A stretch of 64,000 nt of DNA from Thiothrix sp. (GTDB lineage: Bacteria; Pseudomonadota; Gammaproteobacteria; Thiotrichales; Thiotrichaceae): positions 1-64,000 of the forward strand of contig SSFA01000015.1 in the NCBI GenBank assembly GCA_008015155.1, given 5' to 3'. The notes under the pieces were generated by a model, which was not told the DNA's origin, searched no databases, and saw only the letters and a list, made by a program, of their open reading frames with translations. Position numbers and translations under genes: made by a program. Each line of letters opens with the position of its first letter. Positions within the stretch are counted from its first letter, which is position 1. Of this stretch, positions 8,336-17,208 are shown piece by piece.

Positions 8336-9358
8336 TTCAAGTCTAGTTAAATAGCTAGACTCATAGCTTTGTAACGCAGCTTTTAAATCTACTGTTTCAA
8401 TTAAGGGTGATAAAGCGCGGGCTAGAATATTGCAGTTCCACAGACCTACGGTAGGTTGCTCAGCAAAAGCATAGCGTCCATGCTCATCAGCAGGACTACT
8501 TACAAAATTGCCTTGACGCTCCGGATTAAAAGCACTTTCCCCTAAATCTAAACTAATCCCAAGAATGGATTGATTGTCTGTATTTAACATGCCATGTACA
8601 AAACCAAAGGTTTGCCATTGTGCGATGAGCTTAGCAGTACGTTCGACAACCCTTTGGAAAAAGGCAGCATAAGGTTTGGGCTGATCTAAGCATTCTGGAT
8701 AGTAATGGCTAATCACAAAATCGCTTAGTTGCTGTAGCTCTGAATATTTACGTTCAAAATAATACAACTCAAAATGACCAAAGCGGATAAAGCTAGGGGC
8801 TAGGCGTGTTAAAACAGCTGCTGCCTGAAAGCCTTGGCGATACACTAAATTTTTCCCAGCAGTCAAGGCCAAACACTCAACAGTAGGTATACCTAAAGCG
8901 CCTAATTCCATGCTCATGGTATATTCGTGCAAAGCTTCATTGAATCCGGCTAGACCATCAGCATGTCGCGCATAAGCAGTTTTACCAGCACCTTTCAGTT
9001 GCCATTCTACATAACCAGCTTGGGTGTCAATGCCTCCTAACAGTACGCTACGTCCATCACCTAAAAAAGGATTAAATTTACCGAGTTGATGCCCTGCATA
9101 GGCTTGTGCTAATGGCTCCATACCAGCAAGTAGCCGATTAGCACTACAAACTTCTAAGCATTCAGGATGATCGAAAATATCCATAGCTAAGCCAAGCTGT
9201 GCAGCTAGAGCTGGATTAGTACGTACGAAGTAAGGCTCGTTTAAGCCTTGCGGTATAGTGGGCGTAAAAAAGCCCGCTCCTAAGGAATAGAAGCGGTTAG
9301 AAAACACAAGATCAGATAAAGACTTCTGCATAAAATCGAGAATTGCAGGCTGGTGCAA
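8324..9358 (-). CDS. SelO-like pseudokinase/AMPylator homologue, C-terminally short
   Basis: A 344-residue protein resembling SelO (YdiU/UPF0061), which transfers AMP to protein hydroxyls. Recognisable blocks are PLAQAYAGHQLGKFNPFLGDGR, here LGDGR, then WQLKGAGKTAYAR, LGIPT, RLAPSFIRFGHFE and the active-site segment FVHGMLNTDN. E. coli SelO is about 480 residues, so roughly 130 C-terminal residues are absent. The normally conserved GDGRAVLRS-type segment after the KGAG lysine reads HADGLAGFNE, and the DYG-like metal site reads LDLGES. It lies 22 bases downstream of the aldehyde dehydrogenase gene on the same strand, so it is probably cotranscribed. Retention of activity is uncertain. Confidence 0.78.
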   Translation of the reverse strand: MHQPAILDFMQKSLSDLVFSNRFYSLGAGFFTPTIPQGLNEPYFVRTNPALAAQLGLAMDIFDHPECLEVCSANRLLAGMEPLAQAYAGHQLGKFNPFLGDGRSVLLGGIDTQAGYVEWQLKGAGKTAYARHADGLAGFNEALHEYTMSMELGALGIPTVECLALTAGKNLVYRQGFQAAAVLTRLAPSFIRFGHFELYYFERKYSELQQLSDFVISHYYPECLDQPKPYAAFFQRVVERTAKLIAQWQTFGFVHGMLNTDNQSILGISLDLGESAFNPERQGNFVSSPADEHGRYAFAEQPTVGLWNCNILARALSPLIETVDLKAALQSYESSYLTRLESPP

Positions 9359-9380
9359 TTCCCGAACACGAGGAGGAAAC

Positions 9381-10901
9381 TTAGAAGAAGCCCAATGGGT
9401 TGATGTCGTAGCTCACTAACAAGTTTTTAGTTTGTTGATAGTGATCGAGCATCATTTTGTGGGTTTCACGGCCTACACCTGATTTTTTGTAACCACCAAA
9501 AGCAGCATGGGCTGGGTACAAGTGGTAGCAGTTAGTCCATACACGACCAGCTTGAATCCCACGGCCCATGCGGTAGGACAGATTCATATCACGTGTCCAC
9601 ACACCAGCACCTAAACCGAATTCGGTGTCGTTAGCAATCGCCAAAGCTTCAGCTTCATCTTTAAAAGTAGCGACAGAGACGACTGGCCCGAAGATTTCTT
9701 CTTGGAAGACACGCATATTGTTGGTGCCTTTTAACAAAGTGGGCTTAACATAGAAGCCTTCTTTGTAATCACCGTCCAATTCCTCAACTTCACCACCCAT
9801 TAGGACTTGAGCGCCTTCTTGTTTACCGATGTCAATATAGCTTAGGATTTTCTCAAACTGTTCTTGAGAAGCTTGAGCACCCACCATTACGTCGGTGTCT
9901 AAAGGATTACCGCGTTTAATCTTTGCTGCACGCTCAGCCACCATGCCGATGAACTTTTCATAGATCGATTCTTGGATGAGTAAGCGCGATGGGCAAGTAC
10001 AAACCTCACCTTGGTTGAAGAAAGCTAAGACTGCACCTTCAACTGCTTTGCTGACGAATTCATCTTCTTGATCCAACACATCTGCGAAATAGATATTTGG
10101 TGATTTGCCGCCTAATTCAACGGTGGATGGAATAATGTTTTCTGCAGCATAGCCCATAATCAGCGAGCCAACAGGAGTAGAACCTGTGAAAGCAATCTTC
10201 GCAATCCGCTTATTAGTTGCTAAGGCTTTACCAGCTTCTGCGCCAAAACCATTAACGATATTTAATACTCCAGGAGGTAATAAATCGCTGATCAGTTCAG
10301 CAAACACTAGAATCGAAGCGGGTGTTTGCTCGGCAGGTTTTAATACGATGCAGTTGCCTGCGGCTAAAGCAGGAGCCAGTTTCCAAGCAGCCATTAACAG
10401 TGGGAAGTTCCATGGAATGATTTGACCTACGACACCTAATGGCTCATGGAATTGATAGGAAACCGTATTATGATCAAGCTCGCCCATCGTGCCTTCTTGT
10501 GCACGGATGCAGCCTGCGAAATAGCGGAAATGATCAACGAATAAAGGAATATCCGCATTCAAAGTTTCACGAACCGCTTTACCATTGTCCCAAGTTTCGG
10601 CAATCGCTAGCATTTCCAAGTTGGCTTCAACGCGATCCGCGATTTTCAGCAGGATATTTGAACGTGCGGTGACGGAAGTTTTGCCCCAAGCGTCTTTAGC
10701 AGCATGGGCTGCATCCAAAGCCAACTCGATGTCTTCAGCGCTAGAGCGTGGAATTTTAGTAAAAGCTTTGCCATTGACAGGTGAAATATTATCGAAGTAT
10801 TCGCCTTTAACCGGAGCCACCCATTGGCCACCGATAAAGTTTTCGTATTGTGATTTGAAATTAACGACTGCGCCTTCAGTATTTGGATTGGCGTATTGCA
10901 T
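9381..10901 (-). CDS. NAD-dependent aldehyde dehydrogenase (ExaC/AldB-like)
   Basis: A 506-residue class aldehyde dehydrogenase that oxidises aldehydes, typically acetaldehyde in this subgroup, to acids. Conserved parts visible: [31 protein letters not shown], the cofactor and catalytic segment FTGSTPVG, the Glu in [11 protein letters not shown], the nucleophilic Cys in [11 protein letters not shown], and the C-terminal [12 protein letters not shown]. The start is the ATG with GAGGAG upstream. It is the first gene of a likely two-gene operon with the SelO-like gene. The GAF regulator lies convergent to it, and a dyad 39 bases upstream of its start is a candidate control site. Confidence 0.93.
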   Translation of the reverse strand: MQYANPNTEGAVVNFKSQYENFIGGQWVAPVKGEYFDNISPVNGKAFTKIPRSSAEDIELALDAAHAAKDAWGKTSVTARSNILLKIADRVEANLEMLAIAETWDNGKAVRETLNADIPLFVDHFRYFAGCIRAQEGTMGELDHNTVSYQFHEPLGVVGQIIPWNFPLLMAAWKLAPALAAGNCIVLKPAEQTPASILVFAELISDLLPPGVLNIVNGFGAEAGKALATNKRIAKIAFTGSTPVGSLIMGYAAENIIPSTVELGGKSPNIYFADVLDQEDEFVSKAVEGAVLAFFNQGEVCTCPSRLLIQESIYEKFIGMVAERAAKIKRGNPLDTDVMVGAQASQEQFEKILSYIDIGKQEGAQVLMGGEVEELDGDYKEGFYVKPTLLKGTNNMRVFQEEIFGPVVSVATFKDEAEALAIANDTEFGLGAGVWTRDMNLSYRMGRGIQAGRVWTNCYHLYPAHAAFGGYKKSGVGRETHKMMLDHYQQTKNLLVSYDINPLGFF

Positions 10902-10939
10902 ACTCCTAGCACTCCTCTTTGCAATTTGAATATGAACAT

Positions 10940-10967
10940 AATTAGGCAGGTCTAGCCTGTTCTAATT
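10940..10967. promoter_or_regulatory. Imperfect dyad upstream of the aldehyde dehydrogenase gene
   Basis: Reading the plus strand, AATTAGGCAGG (10940-10950) is followed by TCTAG and then CCTGTTCTAATT (10956-10967), giving AATTAG/CTAATT outer arms and CAGG/CCTG inner arms. The dyad lies 39 bases before the start codon of the minus-strand ALDH gene. It could be the binding site of the GAF activator or a leader hairpin. Confidence 0.4.
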
Positions 10968-11015
10968 AGTTTAGAGTAGTGAGGGTAGGGAAATGGTAGG
11001 CTAGTAATCTACCTT

Positions 11016-11306
11016 TTACCAACGTGTTTCCACTTCTTCGGGGGGATAATAGTAGCTGGGGGGCTTTTCCGGCCTTTTAGGCGCAACCCACTTGGTTTGA
11101 ATGCTTTTCGGTTTCTCGGGGCTCATCACTGGTATAGGTACGGGCATCTCTGGCCGCAAGCAAACAAGTTCCGACTCAGTCTGAACTGGCTCATCAGTAG
11201 TCAAGGCTTGAGCAAAAAGCCGCGTTTCTTCAGCGGTCGGTGGAGCATAGGTATCACGTAAACGATGCAAGGCGTCTCGCAAGCCTTGCGCATGAGAAAA
11301 GCTCAT
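11016..11306 (-). CDS. Short proline-rich hypothetical protein
   Basis: A 96-residue protein not recognised from any family. The first 50 residues look helical (GLRDALHRLRDTY, EETRLFAQAL). The second half is rich in Pro, Lys and Glu (RPEMPVPIPVMSPEKPKS, ending PPSYYYPPEEVETRW) and is probably disordered. There is no signal peptide or membrane segment. A GGGGGAAC sequence upstream of the ATG is a plausible ribosome site. It is flanked by the ALDH operon and the methyltransferase gene on the same strand but separated from each by a gap. The sequence shows no clear role. Confidence 0.55.
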   Translation of the reverse strand: MSFSHAQGLRDALHRLRDTYAPPTAEETRLFAQALTTDEPVQTESELVCLRPEMPVPIPVMSPEKPKSIQTKWVAPKRPEKPPSYYYPPEEVETRW

Positions 11307-11347
11307 GATAGTTCCCCCGCAGAACCAACAGTACTAGTAGTTTACAC

Positions 11348-12178
11348 CTAAGGTTTGCGGGCAATAAAGGCGGAGACTGGCCGTCCATCTTCTAATAGTT
11401 CAATTTCATCTAATAAGTATTCAAAGCCTTGAAATTGCTCAGTTAATTCATGCGGGGCTAATAAGAATTTCGGGTTGCGTGGCCGACCAACCATGCTCTG
11501 CTCGCAGCCTTGCATAAAAGTTTGGTAAATAATAACTCCGCCCGGTTTTAATAGTTCAGCTAGTAGTGGAAACAAAGGGCGATGTAAATAGCGGGCTACA
11601 CAAATCAAATCAAAACTAGCGGGTTTAAACTCAGGCAAGGGCTTGGCTGCAGTTTCTAAATCGCGTAAGACAGTGCTAACGTTTAAATGGTGTTGAGCGG
11701 CTAATTGCTGCACACGTTGTAAAGAATCTTCTGACCAATCAACGCCAGTCATTTGCCAACCCTGTTGGGCGAGGTAAATTAAGTCTCGTCCCGCACCACA
11801 GGCTAAATCCAAACCCTGCCCCACAGGAATTTGATAGCGTGGCATAAACTCCTGCACAAAGCGCTGCAACAGTGGAGCAGCTTGCCAGTATTGTTTGGAC
11901 TGAGAACCAGTTTCCCATTGGTTGGTAGCTTGCAATTCCACAGCGAAGCTAGGGCTCCAGACTAGATCGTCTAATAATTGATAACCGCGTTCTAATAAAA
12001 ATTCACGGGCTAAGCGCAAATCCTCAGGCTTCCCACAGAGTTGCAAGGTTTGTGAGCGTTTCGGTAACTCATGTAAGCGTGCAAATAACTGGCTAGCAGG
12101 TAGTGAGGACGCGCCTACACAATGTCCAAGCTGATAGTCGGCTAAGGGACGGCAATCAATTAAAGCAGCAGTGGACAT
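11348..12178 (-). CDS. Rhodanese-like domain fused to a class I SAM-dependent methyltransferase
   Basis: A 276-residue two-domain protein. Residues 1-85 have the rhodanese outline (ALIDCRPLADYQLGHCVGA..LP), with a cysteine in LQLCGKPEDLR where the active-site loop is expected. Residues 90-276 are a TehB-like methyltransferase with motif I GLDLACGAGRDLIYLAQ and the acidic second strand MTGVDWS. Motif II/III appears as FDLICVARYLHRP. Its start is 2 bases from the stop of mltA, so the two are probably cotranscribed. The substrate is unknown. The pairing of sulfur-transfer and methyl-transfer domains hints at thiol or tellurite/selenium chemistry, but that is an inference. Confidence 0.75.
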   Translation of the reverse strand: MSTAALIDCRPLADYQLGHCVGASSLPASQLFARLHELPKRSQTLQLCGKPEDLRLAREFLLERGYQLLDDLVWSPSFAVELQATNQWETGSQSKQYWQAAPLLQRFVQEFMPRYQIPVGQGLDLACGAGRDLIYLAQQGWQMTGVDWSEDSLQRVQQLAAQHHLNVSTVLRDLETAAKPLPEFKPASFDLICVARYLHRPLFPLLAELLKPGGVIIYQTFMQGCEQSMVGRPRNPKFLLAPHELTEQFQGFEYLLDEIELLEDGRPVSAFIARKP

Positions 12179-12180
12179 AA

Positions 12181-13347
12181 CTAGTTCGCTGGTGTGGTGG
12201 ATTTAGGTTGCAAGATATAAAAGCGAGTTTTTTGCTTCATATGCCCTGCCCAAGTTTCAGCTTGTTGTCCTGTACCAAAGAAAAAATCGCCACGTAGATC
12301 ACCTTTGATAGCGCCACCTGTATCTTGAGCAAACATGAGACGCTGCAAGGGCTGATTGGTATCAGGGTAGGTGCTATCAATCCACATAAGGCTACCTAAA
12401 GGAATCACTTTACGATCCACTGCAAGGCTGCGCCCTGCTGTTAAGGGTACACCTAAGGAGCCGACGGGGCCTTGCTCGATATTTTCGCGTAAACTGAAAA
12501 AGACATAACTGGGATTTTCATTGAGAAGTTTATCGGCTTCGGTCGGGTTATCACGAATCCATTGCTTAATCGAGAACATATTAATAGTGCCCGGTTTTAA
12601 TTTGCCCCATTCTTGCAAACGTTTGCCAATCGCGACATAAGGCAGGCCATTTTGATTCGCATAAGCCACACCGATTACCTTGCCATCGGGTAACTGTACT
12701 CGCCCTGAGCCTTGAATATGCAAGAAAAAAAGATCCTCTTTATTATCAACCCAAACAATTTCTTGACCTGCTAAGGGTTTGCTAGCGCCGTCAATGGTAG
12801 CGCGGTCGTAATAGGGCACAACACGATTGCCTTCGACTAAGCGTCCGCGTACCCGTTTATCCTTTAATTCCGGATACAACTCTGCCAGCTCAATAGTCAG
12901 CATATCCTTAGGTGGGCTATAGATAGGATATTGAAAGCGTTCAGTTAGCGTGTAACTACCTTGCAATAAAGGCTCATAATAACCTGTGAGCAAGCCCTCG
13001 GCCTTTAAATTCTCGCCAAATAATTGGTAAGGCGTGAAATACTGCTCAAAAAAGCGCCGTGCACTCGCTGCATCGTTAAGCGGATTAGTTTGAGCTGCTT
13101 GGCAAACGCTTTCCCAAAAGGCTTCTTTTTTTGCCATCGCTAGGCAATTACTTAACAGGGCTGGCCAAACTTCGTGAGCTTGATCTTGAGACCAGCCTGG
13201 TAATTGCTCCCAAGTGAGTGCTTCACTGGTAATAGGTCCAGTCGCTTGGGTGGGTACTGGAATAGGTTTTTGCTCATCACAAGCTGTTACGAGCAGAGTC
13301 AAGCTTAAAGCCAATGCTAGCTTCCCAATAGAGCGCGGATTGAACAT
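12181..13347 (-). CDS. mltA: Membrane-bound lytic murein transglycosylase A
   Basis: A 388-residue outer-membrane lipoprotein that cleaves peptidoglycan glycan strands to anhydromuropeptides. The N-terminus is a lipoprotein signal ending LLVTACDEQ. The MltA core shows LLTGYYEPLLQGS, the 3D-domain segment PLTAGRSLAVDRKVIPLGSL, and ending blocks MFAQDTGGAIKGDLRGDFFFG with the catalytic Asp region. The frame opens upstream at 13383, but ATG 13347 is better: AAGGA lies seven bases before it and the signal peptide begins directly. It is the first gene of a likely pair with the downstream rhodanese-methyltransferase gene. Confidence 0.93.
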   Translation of the reverse strand: MFNPRSIGKLALALSLTLLVTACDEQKPIPVPTQATGPITSEALTWEQLPGWSQDQAHEVWPALLSNCLAMAKKEAFWESVCQAAQTNPLNDAASARRFFEQYFTPYQLFGENLKAEGLLTGYYEPLLQGSYTLTERFQYPIYSPPKDMLTIELAELYPELKDKRVRGRLVEGNRVVPYYDRATIDGASKPLAGQEIVWVDNKEDLFFLHIQGSGRVQLPDGKVIGVAYANQNGLPYVAIGKRLQEWGKLKPGTINMFSIKQWIRDNPTEADKLLNENPSYVFFSLRENIEQGPVGSLGVPLTAGRSLAVDRKVIPLGSLMWIDSTYPDTNQPLQRLMFAQDTGGAIKGDLRGDFFFGTGQQAETWAGHMKQKTRFYILQPKSTTPAN

Positions 13348-13596
13348 GAGCAGGTCCTTGATGAGCAAGGCTGGCATTATCAAGAAAATTATTATTAACT
13401 ACAATTTAAGCAAGTTTATTGTAGAGTTTAAGTTTGCTAACAATTTGATCGCATCCGCGGATTGCAGCCAAGCGAGCTTGTGGCTAAAGTAACTCGCCAA
13501 GTTTAAACCGAGCAGCGCTTAAGTATTTTGGTGCAAATTTGCAATAAAGTGATGCAGATAAAATTATTCAGGGATCGAGAATCGGGCTTAAAATTG

Positions 13597-14727
13597 ATGA
13601 AACAACTTCTTAATACAACGCTAGGCTTAGGTTTAGCGTTAGGCTTATCATGGGCGCAGGCCGAAACTCAAGTACCTACCAAGACCCGCTTAGCAGCGAC
13701 ACAAACCAGTGTTAGCCCAAGCGATGTCCGCTTAATTCCGATGGAAAATAAAGCTCAGCCCTACGAATTCGCGGCCAAATTACAATGGAATCCGCACGAT
13801 AAACGCTGGGATAAAGTCTTGGTTTTATACAATGGTGCAAGTAAACCCCCCGCAGATCATCCAGTTTGGGCTTATTTCAAAGCTTTGGGTTTACCTGAGC
13901 GTGCACCTAGTAAGCCGGGTGAAAATTTGGCTTATCGGCCTTTTCATGCCAATGCTTATTGTGATGGCACAACCCCTTTGACTAGTGGGAAACCGATGCA
14001 TGTGAGTTTTGATAATGATGAGTTAGGTAGCTATGGAGAAAAGGATTATTTTCGCGATTGGAATTGCCCACAATGGGGCATGGGACTAAAAAATCTGGCG
14101 ATTGTGAATGGTAAGGAGTCGCGAACCGGTAAAGATAAAACTTTAAGAATTAAACTCTTAAAAGGTTTATCTGGCTGTGATAATGAAGCTAGCTGTATTA
14201 ATTGGAAGCCACAAATCGGTCAAAAGTTCGATAGCTTATATTATTCCTATTGGGTGAAATTCCCTGAAAATTTCGATCCAGTGCTAGGTGGGAAATTACC
14301 GGGAATTGGTAATGATAATGCGCGCACAGGCGGCGGCAAACCGACCGGCCATGATGGCTGGAGTGTGCGTGTGATGTGGGATCGACAAGGCAAGTTAGGC
14401 CAATACGTCTATCATATGGATCAACGCAGCCATTTCGGTGATTTTTTTGAATGGCAGGGCGCTCAAATTCAAAAAGGTAAATGGCAGCAGATCAAAACTT
14501 ATGTGAAGCTCAATACGGCAGGCAAAAATAATGGCGTTCTAAAAACTTGGCTAGATGGTAAGCAGGTTTTAGATAAACAGGACTTACGTTTTCAGTCTGG
14601 GGATAATTTAAAAATTGAGCGCTTTTTATTCTCAGTATTTTATGGCGGCTCTGGCCCAGAATGGGCGCCCGCCTTTGATAATGTCATTTATCTAGACGAT
14701 TTTACTCTGTCGCCGCAAGCGTTTTAA
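13597..14727 (+). CDS. Secreted polysaccharide lyase-like protein (PL14/Cip1-like fold)
   Basis: A 376-residue exported protein with a clear signal peptide (MKQLLNTTLGLGLALGLSWAQA). The C-terminal 200 residues match the outline of PL14-like beta-jelly-roll proteins: SLYYSYWVKFPENFDP, LPGIGNDNARTGGG, GKWQQIKTYVKLNT and FYGGSGPEWAP ending with YLDDFTLS. Family members include alginate or glucuronan lyases and fungal Cip1. Activity on a particular polymer cannot be inferred. Four Cys residues in the middle could form two disulfides. The frame extends upstream to a TTG at 13528, but ATG 13597 begins exactly at the signal peptide. It diverges from mltA. Confidence 0.7.
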   Translation: MKQLLNTTLGLGLALGLSWAQAETQVPTKTRLAATQTSVSPSDVRLIPMENKAQPYEFAAKLQWNPHDKRWDKVLVLYNGASKPPADHPVWAYFKALGLPERAPSKPGENLAYRPFHANAYCDGTTPLTSGKPMHVSFDNDELGSYGEKDYFRDWNCPQWGMGLKNLAIVNGKESRTGKDKTLRIKLLKGLSGCDNEASCINWKPQIGQKFDSLYYSYWVKFPENFDPVLGGKLPGIGNDNARTGGGKPTGHDGWSVRVMWDRQGKLGQYVYHMDQRSHFGDFFEWQGAQIQKGKWQQIKTYVKLNTAGKNNGVLKTWLDGKQVLDKQDLRFQSGDNLKIERFLFSVFYGGSGPEWAPAFDNVIYLDDFTLSPQAF

Positions 14728-14796
14728 GTCGGCAAGTTTTTTAAACTGAGTACGAACTTCATTTCACTAGGATTCGGATTTTTTCAGGATTAAACC

Positions 14797-15732
14797 ATGA
14801 GCAGCAAACTGAAAGTATTTATTGATGGCCAGCATGGAACCACCGGCCTACAAATCAGAGACAAGCTTGAGCATCATTCGCATGTGCAAGTGATCGAAAT
14901 TCCCACTGAGTCACGTAAGGATCTCAATGCGCGTAAGGCTCTGATGAATGAGGCAGATATTGTTTTTTTATGCCTACCGGATGCTGCTTCTAAAGAAATT
15001 GCGGCTGATTTGTATCAAATGGATACGCGCGTGATTGATGCAAGCTCTGCGCATCGGGTGGATAAGCAATGGGTTTATGGCTTGCCAGAATTAAGGGCTG
15101 AGCAACGTGAGCTAATTAGAACGGCTAAATATGTATCAAATCCGGGCTGCTATGCGACTGGCGCAATTTTGCTACTCAATCCTTTGAGCGAACAAGGCTT
15201 ACTAACAGATAGTACTGCGATTCATATTAATGGCTATTCCGGTTATTCCGGTGGTGGTAATGCGATGATCGCTAGCTACGAATCAGGGGCAGAGCCGCCT
15301 GCTTTAGCCTTGTATGGGTTGGATTTTCAGCATAAGCATGTTGCGGAAATGATGAAATATGCTCAGTTAAAGCGCCGCCCCAGTTTTATTCCGAGCGTAG
15401 TACCTATCCGCCAAGGGATGATTGTATTAACTGCTTTTGATAAAGACGAGTTAGGTCAGAGTGCAGGATCAATTCAACAGCTATATCAAACTAAGTATCA
15501 AGGCGAGCCATTCGTACAAGTCCTTGAGAAGGATTTAGAGACCGATAAATTCCTGAATATTTCTAATTTGAACGGTTCCAATAATTGTGAGATCTATGCA
15601 TTTGAGTCCACTGATCAGTCTCAAGTGTTGGTCGTGGCGCGCTTAGATAATCTAGGCAAAGGCGCTAGTAGTGCCGCCATTCAAAATATGAATATTATGT
15701 TGGGCTTAGAAGAGTCTGTAGGTATCCAGTAA
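14797..15732 (+). CDS. argC: N-acetyl-gamma-glutamyl-phosphate reductase, short (type 2) form
   Basis: A 311-residue dehydrogenase of arginine biosynthesis that reduces N-acetylglutamyl phosphate to the semialdehyde with NADPH. It begins with a variant dinucleotide motif (VFIDGQHGTTGLQI), and the catalytic Cys is in SNPGCYATGAIL. The length near 310 residues and the absence of the longer insert identify the second ArgC type. The C-terminus contains NISNLNGSNNCEIYAF. It ends in a good intrinsic terminator, and the upstream gap suggests its own promoter. Confidence 0.92.
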   Translation: MSSKLKVFIDGQHGTTGLQIRDKLEHHSHVQVIEIPTESRKDLNARKALMNEADIVFLCLPDAASKEIAADLYQMDTRVIDASSAHRVDKQWVYGLPELRAEQRELIRTAKYVSNPGCYATGAILLLNPLSEQGLLTDSTAIHINGYSGYSGGGNAMIASYESGAEPPALALYGLDFQHKHVAEMMKYAQLKRRPSFIPSVVPIRQGMIVLTAFDKDELGQSAGSIQQLYQTKYQGEPFVQVLEKDLETDKFLNISNLNGSNNCEIYAFESTDQSQVLVVARLDNLGKGASSAAIQNMNIMLGLEESVGIQ

Positions 15733-15754
15733 ACTCTTAAAGCCTTGCAAAGAA

Positions 15755-15780
15755 AAAGCCAGCCTGAAGCTGGCTTTTTT
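15755..15780 (+). terminator. Intrinsic terminator after argC
   Basis: AAAGCCAGC, a CTGAA loop and GCTGGCTTTTTT form a strong G/C stem followed by a run of Ts, 22 bases after the argC stop. Confidence 0.88.
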
Positions 15781-15794
15781 GATAGCTAAAGCGT

Positions 15795-15977
15795 TTAGCC
15801 CCCTTTAGGGCCAGCAAAGAACCAAACGATTAAGCCAATCAGTGGGAAGAATAGAATAAAGAGAATCCAAAGTAATTTACTCATCCCGCTGGCTGAACTT
15901 TGTGCCACTTTAATAATCGCCCAAATCGCTACGATTAAATGGATTAAGCCGAGTATCCCACCGACTTCAATACCCAT
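15795..15977 (-). CDS. Small membrane protein with PLD nuclease N-terminal-like (PLDc_N) domain
   Basis: A 60-residue protein made of two membrane helices (GILGLIHLIVAIWAIIKV and LLWILFILFFPLIGLIVWFF) joined by a short polar loop. It ends in AGPKGG. The pattern of hydrophobic helix, small loop, then 'FPLIGLIVWFFAGP' is the PLDc_N family. That domain is often found alone and its function is not established. AAAGGAG precedes the ATG, so the start is secure. It is a single gene, convergent with argC across the terminator. Confidence 0.8.
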   Translation of the reverse strand: MGIEVGGILGLIHLIVAIWAIIKVAQSSASGMSKLLWILFILFFPLIGLIVWFFAGPKGG

Positions 15978-16224
15978 GTAGAACTCCTTTAAGAACTTGA
16001 GGTGTCTTGCTTGGTGTCTAAAAAATTTTAACTGCCCTAGAGCTTACCTGAGCTTAGGAATAGGGTCTAAAAACCGTATTTCCTTTAGAGGGTTTAGCCA
16101 AAAGTAGCTTATTTTGCTACTTCAGGCCACGCGCTTTTCTACTTCGTGAGTTGGCTTTGCTTAGTCCGTCATGGGGCTTTAAGCTTAGATTCATCAACTA
16201 ACCGCAACTCCCAATGAGGTCAAA

Positions 16225-16500
16225 ATGGAAAACAACAATATCGCCTTACCAAGTTCAACCAGCTGGGTGCTCTTCGTTAAAATCACCTTCGTCGTTGCTT
16301 TACTGGCTATGGGGGCCTTTGTGTTTTTCTTAGAAGGCAGCTTATTAACCAAAGGTTATCTAGCGCTCAATTCCTTATTCTTAGTCAGTTCTACGATTAT
16401 GCTCTCGAAAACACTCCGGGATGAGTACGAGGCTGAGCGTTTGCTGAATAAAATTAATGAAGCAAAAACTAACAAAATCTTAAAAGAATACGGTGCTTAA
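16225..16500 (+). CDS. YiaA/YiaB two-helix inner-membrane protein
   Basis: A 91-residue protein with two membrane helices at about residues 12-36 and 42-60 (SWVLFVKITFVVALLAMGAF, GYLALNSLFLVSSTIMLSKTLRDE), matching the YiaAB two-helix domain. A charged C-terminal tail follows (EYEAERLLNKINEAKTNKIL). The function of the family is unknown. It lies 24 bases upstream of the PspA-like gene on the same strand, so the two probably form an envelope-stress operon, as seen in other proteobacteria. Confidence 0.83.
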   Translation: MENNNIALPSSTSWVLFVKITFVVALLAMGAFVFFLEGSLLTKGYLALNSLFLVSSTIMLSKTLRDEYEAERLLNKINEAKTNKILKEYGA

Positions 16501-16524
16501 GCCTAAATCAGCGGGGATAGAGTA

Positions 16525-17196
16525 ATGTTTTATTTATTGGATAAGTTAGCCACGGCTTTACGCGGTGGTACGCGTGAAGTTTTAGAATCTGCAGTCGATG
16601 CCAATGCTATCCGGATTTTAGGTCAGGAAATTTATGAGGCGGAGGCTGGTTTACGTCAAGCCAAACAGCATTTAGCACAGGTGATAGCGAATAAATTAAA
16701 GATGCAGCGCCAATTAGAACAAAGTCGCCAGCGCTTAGCTGCTGAAGAAGCGGTGATTCGTGAGCATTTAGCGCAGCAAGAAGAACAGCAGGCCAGTGCT
16801 TTAGCAGAGGATTTAGTTGTACAAGAAGATTTGGTCAAACAGCAAACTGAGCAATTGCAGCAATTAGATGCCTATGAGCAGCGCTTACTGCAAACTTTGA
16901 AACTGACCGCTAGCAAGTTAGAGCATTATCGAGCGCAGTTAGCCATGGCGCAAACGACGCAACATGCACAACAAGCTGCGGGTAAATTGGCACAGCAAAG
17001 CAATCGGCATAGCGATAGCTTTGAGAAGATGCAAGATAGTTTAAACCGAATTCAAACTCAGCAGTCTGGCTTTGAGGATCATTTGCTAGCGATGGAGCAA
17101 ATTGATCGTTATCTCCAAACCGGCTCTCAGCGAGGGAATAATAAAGATAAACAAATTCAAGCAACTTTAGAGCGCTTGCGCCCGAAAGCAGCTTGA
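16525..17196 (+). CDS. PspA/IM30 family membrane-associated coiled-coil protein
   Basis: A 223-residue almost wholly helical protein with Q/A/L-rich heptads, as in PspA/Vipp1/IM30 proteins that assemble on damaged membranes. The N-terminus has the amphipathic helix expected for membrane contact (MFYLLDKLATALRGG) followed by coiled-coil helices (IYEAEAGLRQAKQHLAQVIANKL and others). No PspF or PspBC partner is present nearby. The neighbour is the YiaAB protein just upstream. The short distance and the ggggatag ribosome site suggest cotranscription. It is close in length to E. coli PspA (about 222 residues). Confidence 0.78.
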   Translation: MFYLLDKLATALRGGTREVLESAVDANAIRILGQEIYEAEAGLRQAKQHLAQVIANKLKMQRQLEQSRQRLAAEEAVIREHLAQQEEQQASALAEDLVVQEDLVKQQTEQLQQLDAYEQRLLQTLKLTASKLEHYRAQLAMAQTTQHAQQAAGKLAQQSNRHSDSFEKMQDSLNRIQTQQSGFEDHLLAMEQIDRYLQTGSQRGNNKDKQIQATLERLRPKAA

Positions 17197-17208
17197 TTGA
17201 TGAGTGAG

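Noticed and set aside
10186..10929. Several plus-strand ORFs opposite the aldehyde dehydrogenase gene
   Set aside because: They are shadows of the strongly conserved minus-strand enzyme.
10646..10939. A second minus-strand frame overlapping the aldehyde dehydrogenase start
   Set aside because: It is out of frame with the enzyme, and the enzyme frame explains all the conserved residues.
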